Counted from the first letter of the stretch, positions 1-8,229 are shown. The stretch: 15,729 bases of DNA from Gammaproteobacteria bacterium (GCA_016762995.1 JAESUT010000060.1:16997-32725); one strand, 5' to 3'. A program made the numbers and translations. The notes: generated by a model from the letters alone, not told the origin.

Positions 1-2
1 CT

Positions 3-227
3 TTAGCGGCAGAAGTATTTTTCAAAGAGTGCGCGAAGGTTTCCGATCTGGTTTTTGAAATCGTAGCGAAACACGGTGGAAGCATTTCTGCCGAACACGG
101 TGTTGGCTTGTTGAAAAAGCCATTCCTGCACTACTCTCGCAGCGCAGTGGAGATCGCCTATATGAAAGGGATAAAGAAAATATTCGATCCCAAGAACATT
201 ATGAATCCAGGAAAGCTTTTCGATTAG
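3..227 (+). CDS. FAD-linked oxidase, C-terminal end (5' truncated by window)
   Basis: Only the last 74 codons are present; the reading frame enters from the left edge and stops at TAG 225-227. The tail has the signature end of the FAD-linked oxidase C-terminal domain (glycolate oxidase GlcD / D-lactate dehydrogenase / D-2-hydroxyglutarate dehydrogenase type): an HGGSISAEHGVG segment, where the His and Glu-His belong to the substrate and metal site of this family, and the closing KKIFDPKNIMNPGKLF motif. Such enzymes are flavoproteins that oxidise 2-hydroxy acids and pass electrons to the respiratory chain. Which substrate this one uses cannot be told from the tail. The family call is firm, the subfamily is open. 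Confidence 0.9.
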   Translation, partial: LAAEVFFKECAKVSDLVFEIVAKHGGSISAEHGVGLLKKPFLHYSRSAVEIAYMKGIKKIFDPKNIMNPGKLFD

Positions 228-246
228 CGCAATTATAGATACAACG

Positions 247-273
247 ATGGTGGCACCATGCCATGTATTTTTT
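247..273 (+). terminator. Putative Rho-independent terminator after the FAD-linked oxidase
   Basis: About 20 bp after the stop codon, TGGCA (251-255) and TGCCA (259-263) form a short hairpin with a CCA loop, followed closely by a run of six T (268-273). An alternative pairing, ATGGT/ACCAT (247-259), overlaps it. The stem is short, so the strength is uncertain. Confidence 0.4.
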
Positions 274-326
274 GCTCTAGGTAGCCTGTAACAAGCAGCG
301 GTTAACCCCTGAAAAGTCGTTACAAT

Positions 327-355
327 TTGCGACATTTAGAATTTCCATCTACGAA
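327..355 (+). promoter_or_regulatory. Possible sigma70 promoter for the cold-shock gene
   Basis: TTGCGA (327-332) and TACGAA (350-355) are separated by 17 bp. This would leave an approximately 90-nt 5' leader before the cold-shock start codon, in keeping with the long leaders of csp mRNAs. The -10 is a weak match, so this is only a candidate. Confidence 0.25.
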
Positions 356-451
356 TTTAGAAGTATACACTGGATATTCGGTCGAATTTTCGCCGGGGGA
401 TTGCTTTGATTAGCGGTTCGATTTCTAGAATGTTTAAGTACGAGAACACGT

Positions 452-661
452 ATGTCAGATTCAGTTGAGGGTACCGTTAAGTGGTTTAATGATGAGAAGG
501 GATTTGGATTTATAGAGCAGGAAGGTGGCAAAGATGTATTCGTACATTTCAGTGCTATCAATGGCTCTGGAAGAAAAACTCTTCATGAAGGTCAGAAAGT
601 AACCATGGAAGTAACCCAAGGCCAGAAAGGCCCTCAGGCAGAGAACGTAAACCCGATTTAG
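452..661 (+). CDS. Cold-shock family protein (CspA-like)
   Basis: This 69-residue protein is the full length of a single-domain cold-shock protein (usually 66-70 residues). It has both nucleic-acid-binding motifs on the five-stranded OB-fold barrel: RNP1 as KGFGFI (residues 16-21) and RNP2 as VFVHF (29-33), preceded by the typical GTVKWFN start. The family binds single-stranded RNA and DNA and melts mRNA structure, in the cold or constitutively. ATG 452 is preceded by GAGAA about eight bases upstream as a modest ribosome-binding site. The gene stands alone between two intergenic stretches and converges on rpiA. Which paralogue it is (cold-induced or constitutive) cannot be decided from one sequence. 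Confidence 0.95.
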   Translation: MSDSVEGTVKWFNDEKGFGFIEQEGGKDVFVHFSAINGSGRKTLHEGQKVTMEVTQGQKGPQAENVNPI

Positions 662-711
662 TAAAGTTTCCAACGACTTTATCTAAGTGGACTAACTGTC
701 AATATTTGCTG

Positions 712-742
712 GGATAAGAAAAGAAAGCGAACATCCGCTTTA
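712..742 (-). terminator. Putative terminator of rpiA (minus strand)
   Basis: On the minus strand AAAGCG (741-736) and CGCTTT (729-724) make a perfect 6-bp stem with a 6-base loop, followed by a pyrimidine-rich CTTTTCTTAT tract (723-714). It lies about 35 bp past the rpiA stop codon. On the plus strand there is no U-run directly after this stem, so it should act mainly for rpiA. Confidence 0.45.
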
Positions 743-775
743 AGCATTTCTTAAAGCAATTAGCCGCACTTTCTT

Positions 776-1453
776 TCACACTAACGGCAGGTATGTCTTG
801 ACCCCTGCGCTTGTTCCTAACAACAAGCGGTCAGCCCCTCGTTCTGCGAAAAGCCCATTACATACCACGCCCGTTATCTGATTCAGCTGAGTCTCTAGTT
901 TTCTTGGATCAAGGATTTCGAGATTGTAGATATCTAGAATATTGTTACCGTTGTCGGTTATACAACCTTCTCTGTACACAGGGTCACCGCCAAGTTTCAC
1001 GATCTCTCTGGCGGCATAGCTGCGCGCCATTGGGATAACTTCAACAGGCAAGGGAAAATTACCTAGTATTGGAACCAGTTTCGATTCGTCTGCTATGCAC
1101 ACAAATTCTTCGGACGCAGCGGCGATAATCTTCTCGCGAGTTAGAGCTGCCCCTCCTCCCTTTATAAGCTGTAAGTGTTCATTGGCCTCGTCGGCGCCAT
1201 CAACATAGACACGCAAAGTCCCAGCGCTATTCAAGTCCAACACAGGTATGTTGAATTCTTTTAGCCGCCTGGCGGACTCTTCGGAGCTGGCAACAGTGGC
1301 GTATATTCTGTGTTGAATTTTACCGAGTTCAGCGATAAATAGATTCGCCGTGGATCCGGTACCTACACCGATAACTGTGTCGTTCTCTAGCAACGATTCG
1401 ACGTATTCAAAGGCGGCTCGTGCTACTGCTTGCTTAAGTTCATCTTGTGTCAT
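776..1453 (-). CDS. rpiA: Ribose-5-phosphate isomerase A
   Basis: RpiA interconverts ribose 5-phosphate and ribulose 5-phosphate in the pentose phosphate pathway. The protein is 225 residues (E. coli RpiA is 219). Visible signatures are the phosphate-binding GVGTGSTA loop (29-36), the DGADE motif with active-site Asp85 and Asp88, KGGGAAL with Lys98, and TREKI with the catalytic Glu107. The open frame extends 12 codons upstream to 1489 and would overlap psd, but family alignment (MTQDELK opening, as in E. coli) and a GGGG Shine-Dalgarno about eight bases before the ATG at 1453 decide for the shorter start. It lies 16 bp after psd on the same strand, so the two are probably co-transcribed. It converges on the cold-shock gene. 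Confidence 0.96.
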   Translation of the reverse strand: MTQDELKQAVARAAFEYVESLLENDTVIGVGTGSTANLFIAELGKIQHRIYATVASSEESARRLKEFNIPVLDLNSAGTLRVYVDGADEANEHLQLIKGGGAALTREKIIAAASEEFVCIADESKLVPILGNFPLPVEVIPMARSYAAREIVKLGGDPVYREGCITDNGNNILDIYNLEILDPRKLETQLNQITGVVCNGLFAERGADRLLLGTSAGVKTYLPLV

Positions 1454-1469
1454 GCTAACCCCAATAATG

Positions 1470-2333
1470 TTATTCGTGCGTTGAAACAACTTGCCCTAGC
1501 AGCTGACCCATTGCAATGCTGGAAGTGGCTTTCAGTGAAGTTTCAAACTTCACTGTGCCGTGTGGAAACAATACGATGGCAGTAGAACCGAGGCGGAATC
1601 GTCCTAACTCACCGCCTAAGGGAAGCTCCACAGCGGGAGCCTGATTCGTGTAGTTGGTTTCCTTAATCTCGCGCTTCCCTGTAGTTGGGCAAACTTCTCC
1701 TGCCCAGACTGTATCTATTCCGGCGACAATCATTGCGCCAACTAATATGACGGCCATCGGACCAACTTCGGTATCGAATAGGCAGATGAGCCGTTCGTTT
1801 CTTGCAAATAAATTGGGGACGGAGTCGGCCGTTGTTTGATTAACTGAAAATAGTTTGCCCGGCACATAGATTGTCTTCTTCAAAGCTCCGGCCATCGGCA
1901 TGTGCACGCGATGGTAGTCCCTAGGCGAGAGGTAGATCGTGGCGAATTTTCCTGCCTGAAACAGCTCTGCCATCTGCGTGTCACCAGCAAGTAGATCCTC
2001 ACAGCTATAGTGTCTTCCTTTTGCCTGTAGAAGATTGCCGTCGGTTATATTGCCTAGCTGGCTAATCGTACCATCGGCAGGACAAACTATCGCACCTTGA
2101 ATACTAGCGAGTGGCCTAGCGCCTGCTTGTAATTCTCGAGTAAAGAATGCGTTGAAGTTTTTAAACTGCCCTATTTCTTGGATTCTCGCCTGACTCATGT
2201 CCACCTTGTATCGCTTGATAAAGGCGCGAATAAATAGCTTACGCATTAAATGGCTCTGCGCCAGCACTCCAACTCCTCGGGACAGCAGATGATGAGGCAG
2301 GAGATACTGAAACAATATAAATAGGTGCGACAT
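1470..2333 (-). CDS. psd: Phosphatidylserine decarboxylase proenzyme
   Basis: This inner-membrane enzyme turns phosphatidylserine into phosphatidylethanolamine. It is made as a proenzyme that cuts itself before a serine, which becomes the pyruvoyl cofactor. The LGST self-cleavage motif is at residues 248-251 (Ser250). The other members of the Asp-His-Ser processing triad are present: Asp87 in PADGT and His144 in YHRVHMP. At 287 residues it is somewhat shorter than E. coli Psd (322), mostly at the C terminus after the alpha-chain core, which is common in other gammaproteobacteria. The ATG at 2333 has AAGG about seven bases upstream. It follows rsgA by 132 bp on the same strand, the usual gammaproteobacterial neighbour, and precedes rpiA. 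Confidence 0.97.
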   Translation of the reverse strand: MSHLFILFQYLLPHHLLSRGVGVLAQSHLMRKLFIRAFIKRYKVDMSQARIQEIGQFKNFNAFFTRELQAGARPLASIQGAIVCPADGTISQLGNITDGNLLQAKGRHYSCEDLLAGDTQMAELFQAGKFATIYLSPRDYHRVHMPMAGALKKTIYVPGKLFSVNQTTADSVPNLFARNERLICLFDTEVGPMAVILVGAMIVAGIDTVWAGEVCPTTGKREIKETNYTNQAPAVELPLGGELGRFRLGSTAIVLFPHGTVKFETSLKATSSIAMGQLLGQVVSTHE

Positions 2334-2465
2334 AGAAAACCTTGAATTAGGAAATATTTCTGTTAGTTACTTCTTTACTCTATTTATCTCTTGTCACTGT
2401 TTTATATCGCTGCGATTTGCAGAGTCGGTTTTCAAACTTTCGCGCTTAGTATCTATCGGCTTCTT

Positions 2466-3473
2466 TCAGCCTAGCTCACCCAAGGAATCAACAATGCGGA
2501 AATAGCTTTCCACTCGTTTGAGAGCAATCTGACCGGCTTCTACGGCAGATTGTATGGCGCAACCGGGCTCCGTTCTATGTGAGCAATCTCGGAATTTGCA
2601 GGAACCGGAAAATGGCCGAAATTCTATGAATCCTTTAAATACTTGCTGCTCATCTATGTGCCCAAGACCGAATTCCCGAATCCCAGGGGAATCTATCAGA
2701 TCGAATCCAGGCATATGATACAGGGAAGAGGTCGTCGTAGTGTGGGTACCCCGATCCCAGGTCGCAGACAGCGGCGCCACTTCGGCTAGCTTGCCGTTAC
2801 TTAATTTGTTAAGCAGGGATGATTTACCTACGCCGGACTGTCCAACCAAAATCGTAGTCTGAGCGGCTAAGACCTGTTTCAGTTCGGGTAGGCCGCGCCC
2901 GTCTTCGGCAGACACCTGAAGTACTGGATAGCCAATTTCCTTGTAAACCGACAACATATTGTCCAGCTCAGTCAGTTCTGCCTCGTTTAGCAGGTCTAGC
3001 TTGTTCAATATCAAAACGGCAGTCAGTTGTAACTGTTCAATTGCTACGAGATAGCGGTCTATAAGGCTCACATGGGGAGTTGGAGATGAGGCGAACACGA
3101 CGAGCACCAAGTCTATATTGGCAGCGATTGGCTTGAGGCGCCCCTCGAAGTTAGAGCGCCCGAAGAAGTTTCGGCGTTGACCTAGGGCTAAAATTACACC
3201 CCCTTCAGCGCCATCGTCAGCCCAAACCAGCAGGTCACCTGTTACTAGTTTAGGCAGGTTCGATCTCTGAGTGCACCGAATAACTCGGCCCTTATCCTCT
3301 GTGATAAGAGATTCAACATCTACATGCTGCCCGTAATTGCTGATAATTCGCCCGTTACATTTTTCTAACGAGGTCTGGGTATCAACTGAGTCAGTCTGAT
3401 CAAAGCCCAGTTCTTTGCGCTGATTTTGGGAAATGCGCGCCAACTGATGTTTGCTTAATCTTCTTTTACTCAT
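2466..3473 (-). CDS. rsgA: Small ribosomal subunit biogenesis GTPase RsgA
   Basis: RsgA is a circularly permuted GTPase that acts late in 30S subunit maturation. The permuted order of motifs is visible: G4 NKLD (157-160) comes before the P-loop GQSGVGKSS (211-219), then G3 DSPG (261-264). An N-terminal OB-fold region (about 40-100) precedes them, and a C-terminal zinc knuckle follows with Cys292, Cys297, His299 and Cys305. The basic N-terminal tail (MSKRRLSKHQLARI) is typical for the gammaproteobacterial form. The length of 335 residues is close to the E. coli protein (350). It is divergent from orn across 167 bp and upstream of psd, the conserved arrangement. Confidence 0.97.
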   Translation of the reverse strand: MSKRRLSKHQLARISQNQRKELGFDQTDSVDTQTSLEKCNGRIISNYGQHVDVESLITEDKGRVIRCTQRSNLPKLVTGDLLVWADDGAEGGVILALGQRRNFFGRSNFEGRLKPIAANIDLVLVVFASSPTPHVSLIDRYLVAIEQLQLTAVLILNKLDLLNEAELTELDNMLSVYKEIGYPVLQVSAEDGRGLPELKQVLAAQTTILVGQSGVGKSSLLNKLSNGKLAEVAPLSATWDRGTHTTTTSSLYHMPGFDLIDSPGIREFGLGHIDEQQVFKGFIEFRPFSGSCKFRDCSHRTEPGCAIQSAVEAGQIALKRVESYFRIVDSLGELG

Positions 3474-3562
3474 CGACAGGTAGTAACTAGCATCATTGTG
3501 CGGATAACTCTTTCAGAGTAATCAAAGGAAAAGATTATTGCATATTCCACTTGCGGAAGCTT

Positions 3563-3571
3563 TGCTACAAT
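3563..3571 (+). promoter_or_regulatory. Possible extended -10 promoter for orn
   Basis: TGCTACAAT fits the extended -10 pattern TGn-TATAAT, 70 bp upstream of the orn start codon and inside the rsgA/orn divergent region. No good -35 is seen at the right distance, as is usual for extended -10 promoters. An inverted repeat TTCC-N6-GGAA (3545-3558) lies just upstream. Confidence 0.35.
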
Positions 3572-3640
3572 CGCCAGGTACTAGATAACTTTACGTGCAA
3601 CGATCGTAGCTTTTTAGGGTAAATCTCGCGGGAAATCAGA

Positions 3641-4183
3641 ATGGATAAAAATCTAAATCTAATTTGGCTAGATCTGGAAATGACGGGTCTAAAGCCAGAG
3701 TCAGATCGCATCATCGAAATCGCAACATTGGTTACAGATGCGAATCTTAATATCCTCGCCGAGGGCCCTGTGCTTGCTATTAAGCAATCCAATGCGGCAT
3801 TAGAGGCAATGGATGATTGGAATCAGAAACACCACGGCGCATCTGGATTGATAGAGCGTGTGAAGAATAGTGATGTCGATGAGGGCGAGGCGACGCGGCA
3901 GACGATAGAATTCCTATCTCAGTACTCCTCGAAGAATGCATCGCCAATGTGCGGTAATAGCATCTGTCAGGATCGCAGGTTCATGGCGAGGTATATGCCC
4001 GAGTTGGAAAACTATTTTCACTATCGCAATTTGGATGTGAGCTCTGTCAAAGAGCTAGCCCGCCGTTGGAAACCAGAAATATTGAAGGGCCTGGTTAAGC
4101 AAGGAGCGCATCAGGCAATGGAAGATATAAAAGACTCTGTTGCCGAGCTGCAATACTACAGAGAACATTTTATCGACGCGTAG
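3641..4183 (+). CDS. orn: Oligoribonuclease
   Basis: Orn is a 3'-5' exoribonuclease of the DEDDh family that finishes mRNA turnover by cutting 2-5-nt oligoribonucleotides, and it also degrades pGpG from cyclic-di-GMP breakdown. All five catalytic residues can be placed: Asp11 and Glu13 in WLDLEMTGL, Asp111 in CQDRRF, and His157 and Asp162 in GAHQAMEDI. The length of 180 residues equals that of E. coli Orn (181). ATG 3641 is preceded by GGGA about nine bases upstream. The gene is divergent from rsgA, and its stop codon is only 10 bp from that of the opposing queG, as in other gammaproteobacteria. Confidence 0.98.
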   Translation: MDKNLNLIWLDLEMTGLKPESDRIIEIATLVTDANLNILAEGPVLAIKQSNAALEAMDDWNQKHHGASGLIERVKNSDVDEGEATRQTIEFLSQYSSKNASPMCGNSICQDRRFMARYMPELENYFHYRNLDVSSVKELARRWKPEILKGLVKQGAHQAMEDIKDSVAELQYYREHFIDA

Positions 4184-4193
4184 GAATAAACCA

Positions 4194-5246
4194 CTAAACT
4201 TCGTGTTGCAGCAATGCCCATTCAATATGTTCGTTCACCATATCTGAAACATTGTTCAATCTTGACTGTAGCGCACCGGTTATTTCTTTCGAGCTCGGCG
4301 CGTTCCCAAGAGCAATCGCTATATTGCGTAGCCAGCAGTCGTAGCCAATTCTACGAATAGCGGACCCTTCGGTTCGCTTTAGGAATTCTCGCTCGGACCA
4401 GCCAAACAGATCGACTAGCTGAGCATCATCTAGGCTATGCCTAGGTGTAAAATCTTTCTCATCTGTTGGTTTAGAAAATTTATTCCATGGGCAGACGAGC
4501 TGACAGTCGTCGCATCCATAGATTCTATTTCCCATGGGTTTTCTAAACTCTATCGGGATAGATGAGCGCAGTTCGATTGTTAGGTAGGAGATACAGCGTG
4601 TAGCGTCCAATAGGTTGGGCTTTACGAATGCGTTTGTTGGGCAAATATCGAGGCAGGCAGAGCAGCTGCCACAGTGATCGGATACTTGCTCGTCAACGGG
4701 TAGAGGTAGATCAGTAAACAGCTCTCCTAGGAAAAACCAAGAACCGGCCTGCTTGTTGATGAGCATTGTGTTCTTACCAATCCAGCCCAATCCAGATTTT
4801 TCGGCGAGTGCGCGCTCAAGTACCGGAGCGCTGTCGACAAAGGCGCGGTAGCCAAATGGGCCGGCAACATCTTGAATTTGCCTAGCCAGTTTCTGCAGCC
4901 GTTTGCGAATCAGCTTGTGATAGTCACGACCTCTAGCATAGCGAGAGACGTAAGCTTTACCTGTGTTTTGCATGGAATCGAGAGAGTCTTCTGAATCCAA
5001 GGCATAATCCATGCGTACGCAGACGACACGAATCGTACCCGGTACCAGTTGTTCAGGATGGCAGCGCTTGTCATGATTATCAGCCATGTAGGACATGGCC
5101 CCGTGATAATTTCGATCTATCCAATCCTTTAGGTGATGCTCGTACTTACTTAGGTCGATATCCGTAAAGCTTACTTCTTGAAAGCCAAGCTCAACACCCC
5201 ATCTCTTGATGTCGGCTGCAATTTGTTTGATATCGATCTTAGTCAT
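4194..5246 (-). CDS. queG: Epoxyqueuosine reductase
   Basis: QueG catalyses the last step of queuosine synthesis, reducing epoxyqueuosine to queuosine in the wobble position of GUN-anticodon tRNAs, using cobalamin and two [4Fe-4S] clusters. The ferredoxin-like cysteines are clear: CGSCSACLDICP (Cys192, 195, 198, 202) and a second set around Cys218, Cys245, Cys248 and Cys252 (YGCDDCQLVCPW). The catalytic Asp138 sits in VDSAPVLER, followed by the conserved GLGWIGKNT stretch. The length is 350 residues (E. coli 379). The ATG at 5246 has only a weak Shine-Dalgarno, and the upstream aminotransferase ends 14 bp before it, so translation may be coupled in a two-gene operon. Confidence 0.97.
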   Translation of the reverse strand: MTKIDIKQIAADIKRWGVELGFQEVSFTDIDLSKYEHHLKDWIDRNYHGAMSYMADNHDKRCHPEQLVPGTIRVVCVRMDYALDSEDSLDSMQNTGKAYVSRYARGRDYHKLIRKRLQKLARQIQDVAGPFGYRAFVDSAPVLERALAEKSGLGWIGKNTMLINKQAGSWFFLGELFTDLPLPVDEQVSDHCGSCSACLDICPTNAFVKPNLLDATRCISYLTIELRSSIPIEFRKPMGNRIYGCDDCQLVCPWNKFSKPTDEKDFTPRHSLDDAQLVDLFGWSEREFLKRTEGSAIRRIGYDCWLRNIAIALGNAPSSKEITGALQSRLNNVSDMVNEHIEWALLQHEV

Positions 5247-5260
5247 GCGGAAATTCTTAC

Positions 5261-6406
5261 TCAGAGGGCACAGAGAATTTTAGCTGCTTGTTGCAAGGTG
5301 CTATCGTCTTTGCAAAAACAGAAACGAATAATTTTTGTTGCTGGCGGTTCTTCGTAGAAGGGAGCTAGTGGAATAGCAGCTACACCCTTTTCTTGAGTCA
5401 AATAGTTGGCGAATTCCACATCGTTCTTGTCGCTTATCGCACTATAGTCCACTAACTGAAAATAGGTGCTCTTAGAAGGTGTGAACCTGAATCTAGATGG
5501 CGCGAGCAAATTGCAGAACGTGTCTCGTTTCTTTTCATAGAAATCAGGAAGCTCGCGAGTGTGCTCAGGGCATTCGGCCATAAAGTCGGCGATTGCATGT
5601 TGAACAAAGCTAGAAGTAGTAAAAGTAACGTACTGGTGAATCTTACGAAATTCTGTCGTCAATGCTTCCGGGGCAATGCAATAGGCTAGCTTCCACCCCG
5701 TGGCATGATAGGTTTTACCAAAGGAAAAAACGGCAAAGCTCTTTGTGCGCAATTCGGCGTGCCCTAATATACTCTCGTGCTTCACCCCATCAAAGACCAT
5801 GTGTTCATAGACTTCGTCGGAGAGAATTAAGATGTCATGGTCTCGAATCAGTGCGGCGAGTTTATCAAAATCGATTTTATTCAATATGCTGCCGCAGGGA
5901 TTGTGCGGCGAATTAATAATGATAAGCCGAGTTCGAGAGTTTATAGCCTGCTCTAAGCGATCCCAGTCCATACCATAGTCAGGAAGCGTAAGCGGAACGT
6001 GAATTGTTTTACCACCCGCCAACTGTACAGCCGGTTCGTAGGAATCATAAGCGGGGTCGAAGACAATCACCTCGTCGCCCGTGGTCACGACAGCATGCAC
6101 TGCATCGAATAATGCTTCGGTGGCGCCAGAGGTGATCGTTATTTCTGTTTCTGGATTGGCATCGCAGCCGTAGTATTCCTTTACCTTATTCGCAATTTCC
6201 TGTCTTAGTGAGGGGATACCGACCATCGGAGGATACTGATTCTTGCGATCATTGAGATGCTGGGCGACCAGTTCTCTGAGCCGGGCTGGGCAGTCGAAAT
6301 CTGGAAAGCCCTGAGAAAGGTTGATAGCACCATAGTCTTGCGCCATCTTCGACATGACGGTGAAGATAGTGGTTCCAACCTTTGGTAGTTTACTCTGCAA
6401 AATCAT
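5261..6406 (-). CDS. Methionine aminotransferase-like PLP enzyme (YbdL type)
   Basis: This is a class I/II (fold-type I) pyridoxal-phosphate aminotransferase of 381 residues, with strong resemblance along its length to E. coli YbdL, a methionine aminotransferase: SKLPKVGTTIFTVMS and NLSQGFPDFD near the start, Asn169 in NSPHNP, Asp197 and Tyr200 in SDEVYEH, the PLP Schiff-base lysine Lys231 in SFGKTYHATGWK, and the closing VAAIPLAPF and IIRFCF segments with the carboxylate-binding arginine. Enzymes of this group use methionine, glutamine or aromatic amino acids with 2-oxo acids; the kynurenine aminotransferases are relatives, so the substrate remains a family-level guess. A GAGGGG tract directly abuts ATG 6406; a TTG two codons later would have better spacing. 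It probably leads an operon with queG. Confidence 0.9.
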   Translation of the reverse strand: MILQSKLPKVGTTIFTVMSKMAQDYGAINLSQGFPDFDCPARLRELVAQHLNDRKNQYPPMVGIPSLRQEIANKVKEYYGCDANPETEITITSGATEALFDAVHAVVTTGDEVIVFDPAYDSYEPAVQLAGGKTIHVPLTLPDYGMDWDRLEQAINSRTRLIIINSPHNPCGSILNKIDFDKLAALIRDHDILILSDEVYEHMVFDGVKHESILGHAELRTKSFAVFSFGKTYHATGWKLAYCIAPEALTTEFRKIHQYVTFTTSSFVQHAIADFMAECPEHTRELPDFYEKKRDTFCNLLAPSRFRFTPSKSTYFQLVDYSAISDKNDVEFANYLTQEKGVAAIPLAPFYEEPPATKIIRFCFCKDDSTLQQAAKILCAL

Positions 6407-6423
6407 CCCCTCTACGAATTGGC

Positions 6424-6452
6424 AATCTATTCTAACTGATTGCTCCGTCGAA
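6424..6452 (-). promoter_or_regulatory. Possible sigma70 promoter for the aminotransferase-queG unit
   Basis: On the minus strand TTCGAC (6452-6447) and TAGATT (6429-6424) are spaced by 17 bp, ending about 18 bp before the start codon at 6406. This would give a very short leader. Both hexamers are partial matches. Confidence 0.3.
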
Positions 6453-6504
6453 GTGATATCTAGGAGTGATGTGGGAGATAGGTACTAGGCTCTAGCGAAC
6501 TAAA

Positions 6505-6538
6505 GCCGACAGTATTTTCTTTAAAGTACTGTCCCGGC
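6505..6538 (-). terminator. Putative terminator of the tolC-family gene
   Basis: Perfect 7-bp arms TACTGTC/GACAGTA (6508-6514 and 6527-6533) are extended by GCC/GGC (6505-6507, 6536-6538) with a small bulge. On the minus strand the hairpin ends in GGCTTTAGTT. It is about 35-65 bp beyond the TolC-family stop codon. Confidence 0.45.
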
Positions 6539-6571
6539 CAGATGGTTTTTAGGCAGCTAGAGAAGAGTTCC

Positions 6572-7963
6572 TTATAGCGCTAACCACTCGTTCAGGTCGA
6601 TAATGTCCTGTGGGGTCAATATTCCAGCAACCTGTCGTAGAGTCAGGCTGTCTAGAACATAGTTATAGCGAGCATCGGCATATTGACGCAGTGCGCGATA
6701 GAGATTTTCCCGGGCGCGTAAAACTTCAACGATATTACGCGTGCCAACTTCGGCACCGAGCTCTGTTGCATCTAGAGCACTCTGCGCGGATGTAATCGAC
6801 TGTTGCCGCTGCCCGATGACTAGAACGTCTGTGTTAACACGGCGATAGGCATTACGAATATTCTGAGTGAGCTGACGCTCAGTGAAATTTAGAGATTCTT
6901 GAGCGGAGATTACATTGTATTCTGCGGCACGTCTTCTAGAACGGATTGCGCCGCCAGCGTAGATTGGAATCGAGAGGCTCAGCGCTAAGGAAGTGCGATC
7001 GAAGGCGCCGCCACCAATTTGAATGCCCTGGCTGACGATTGGAGCAGTTACGTTGTGATTCCAGCCGCCAGAAAAATCAATGGTGGGTAGATGATCCGAC
7101 TTTCTCGCCTTCAAGTTTTTGCGCGAGGCCTCCAGATTGTATTCAGCGGCCGCGATAATGAGACTGCTATTCTCCGCTTCATTCTCCCACTCTTTAAGGC
7201 TGCCATCGACTTCGACTATAGGGAAGTCTTCGCGCAGAACATCGATGGAAGGGTGCGCCTGACCTGTAATGGCCTCTAGTGCTTCATAGCGAGATTGCAG
7301 TAAGTCCTGCTGCAGAAACGTAGTGTTTCGCGCTAGATCATAGGCTGCTTGGCTGTCGAAGACATCGGTAATGGCAACTAGACCAACCTCTTCGCGCTGC
7401 CTAGTCTGATCCAGTGAGCGCAGTGCGGCTTCTTCTTCCTGCACATTGGTGTCTAACATGTCGATAGCGCGCAATACGTCGAAGTAGGCGGTGGCGACAC
7501 GCATTATCAGGTCTTGCTCTTGGGCGGCTAAATTTACCGCGGCAGCCTTATCCCGTGCCTTGGCGCTTTGAAAGTTGTACCAGCTGGCCAGATTCAAGAC
7601 GCTCTGAGTGAGGTTCATTCCCCAGCCGTGGTTGTTAAGACCGGGCTTGAAGCTGTGGTCATTAGCGACTCGAGTTAGGGCTGTTTCACCGGTAATCGGG
7701 TTTGTGACATTGGCATAGACTGAATCGGTTGGGCCACTGGTTAGGCGCGAGGTAGCTCCACCAACGCCAATAGAGGGCAGTAGAGAGGAGCGGCTCTGAA
7801 TCATGCTTTCCCGATTCTCGCGGTAGCTGGCTTCGGCCTGCCGCAGAGTAGGATCGTTTTCTAGTGCCAGTTGCAATATAGACAGCAGATCGTCGCCGTA
7901 GCTAAATGAGCTGGCCATGCAGCCCAATACTAGAATTCCAATGTACTTCGCTGGTTTACCCAT
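6572..7963 (-). CDS. tolC: TolC-family outer membrane efflux/secretion channel
   Basis: TolC-type proteins are outer-membrane trimers whose long periplasmic helical barrel docks to inner-membrane pumps for drug efflux or type I secretion. The 463-residue protein has a signal peptide (1-23; likely cut SYG|DD), a mature start like TolC (DDLLSILQLALENDP), and the two-fold internal repeat of the family: LLPSIGVGGA (61-70) and HLPTIDFSGG (291-300) after matching helices, plus VGLVAITDVFDSQ (193-205) echoed by VGTRNIVEVLRARE near the C terminus. It is closer to E. coli TolC than to the lipid-anchored OprM type; a VLGC sequence in the signal peptide is not a convincing lipobox. No pump or adaptor gene is adjacent, so it may serve several pumps. 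A strong candidate promoter/operator lies 110-140 bp upstream. Confidence 0.92.
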   Translation of the reverse strand: MGKPAKYIGILVLGCMASSFSYGDDLLSILQLALENDPTLRQAEASYRENRESMIQSRSSLLPSIGVGGATSRLTSGPTDSVYANVTNPITGETALTRVANDHSFKPGLNNHGWGMNLTQSVLNLASWYNFQSAKARDKAAAVNLAAQEQDLIMRVATAYFDVLRAIDMLDTNVQEEEAALRSLDQTRQREEVGLVAITDVFDSQAAYDLARNTTFLQQDLLQSRYEALEAITGQAHPSIDVLREDFPIVEVDGSLKEWENEAENSSLIIAAAEYNLEASRKNLKARKSDHLPTIDFSGGWNHNVTAPIVSQGIQIGGGAFDRTSLALSLSIPIYAGGAIRSRRRAAEYNVISAQESLNFTERQLTQNIRNAYRRVNTDVLVIGQRQQSITSAQSALDATELGAEVGTRNIVEVLRARENLYRALRQYADARYNYVLDSLTLRQVAGILTPQDIIDLNEWLAL

Positions 7964-8070
7964 AATCTATGACCTTCTATGTACCAAATAGTGATATTCA
8001 AATGCCTGAAGAGCTTGTTAAACACTTGCGTAGACAAGGGTTTCGAATGGCGGTCCTGAAAGTAGTCGGC

Positions 8071-8100
8071 ATTCTACACTTTTGTAACCAAAAGTGACAA
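8071..8100 (-). promoter_or_regulatory. sigma70 promoter of tolC with palindromic operator in the spacer
   Basis: On the minus strand TTGTCA (8100-8095) and TAGAAT (8076-8071) stand 18 bp apart, a good sigma70 promoter. The spacer, plus two bases of the -35, is a perfect inverted repeat CACTTTTG-GTTA-CAAAAGTG (8096-8077). Such a placement between the -35 and -10 is typical for a repressor operator (TetR/MarR type) or a spacer-bound activator of the MerR type, although MerR promoters normally have 19-20 bp spacers. The regulator is not identified. Confidence 0.6.
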
Positions 8101-8229
8101 ATTAAACCCCTGCATTTGCGACAGTTAACCTTATTGAACTATTAGACGTTTATTGATCGATTACAGTTACAGCTGACACTGCTTAATTTGCGCTGCGTGG
8201 GAATTAACTCCCTACCTGATTCAAGAAAG

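Noticed and set aside
1454..1489. Upstream extension of rpiA beginning MFQRTNN
   Set aside because: It overlaps the end of psd, has no family conservation, and the start at 1453 has a Shine-Dalgarno and matches the E. coli N terminus.
7919..7930. VLGC in the TolC-family signal peptide as a lipobox
   Set aside because: Leu at -2 is unusual, and cleavage at SYG|DD gives the typical TolC mature start; lipid anchoring is more a feature of OprM-type proteins.
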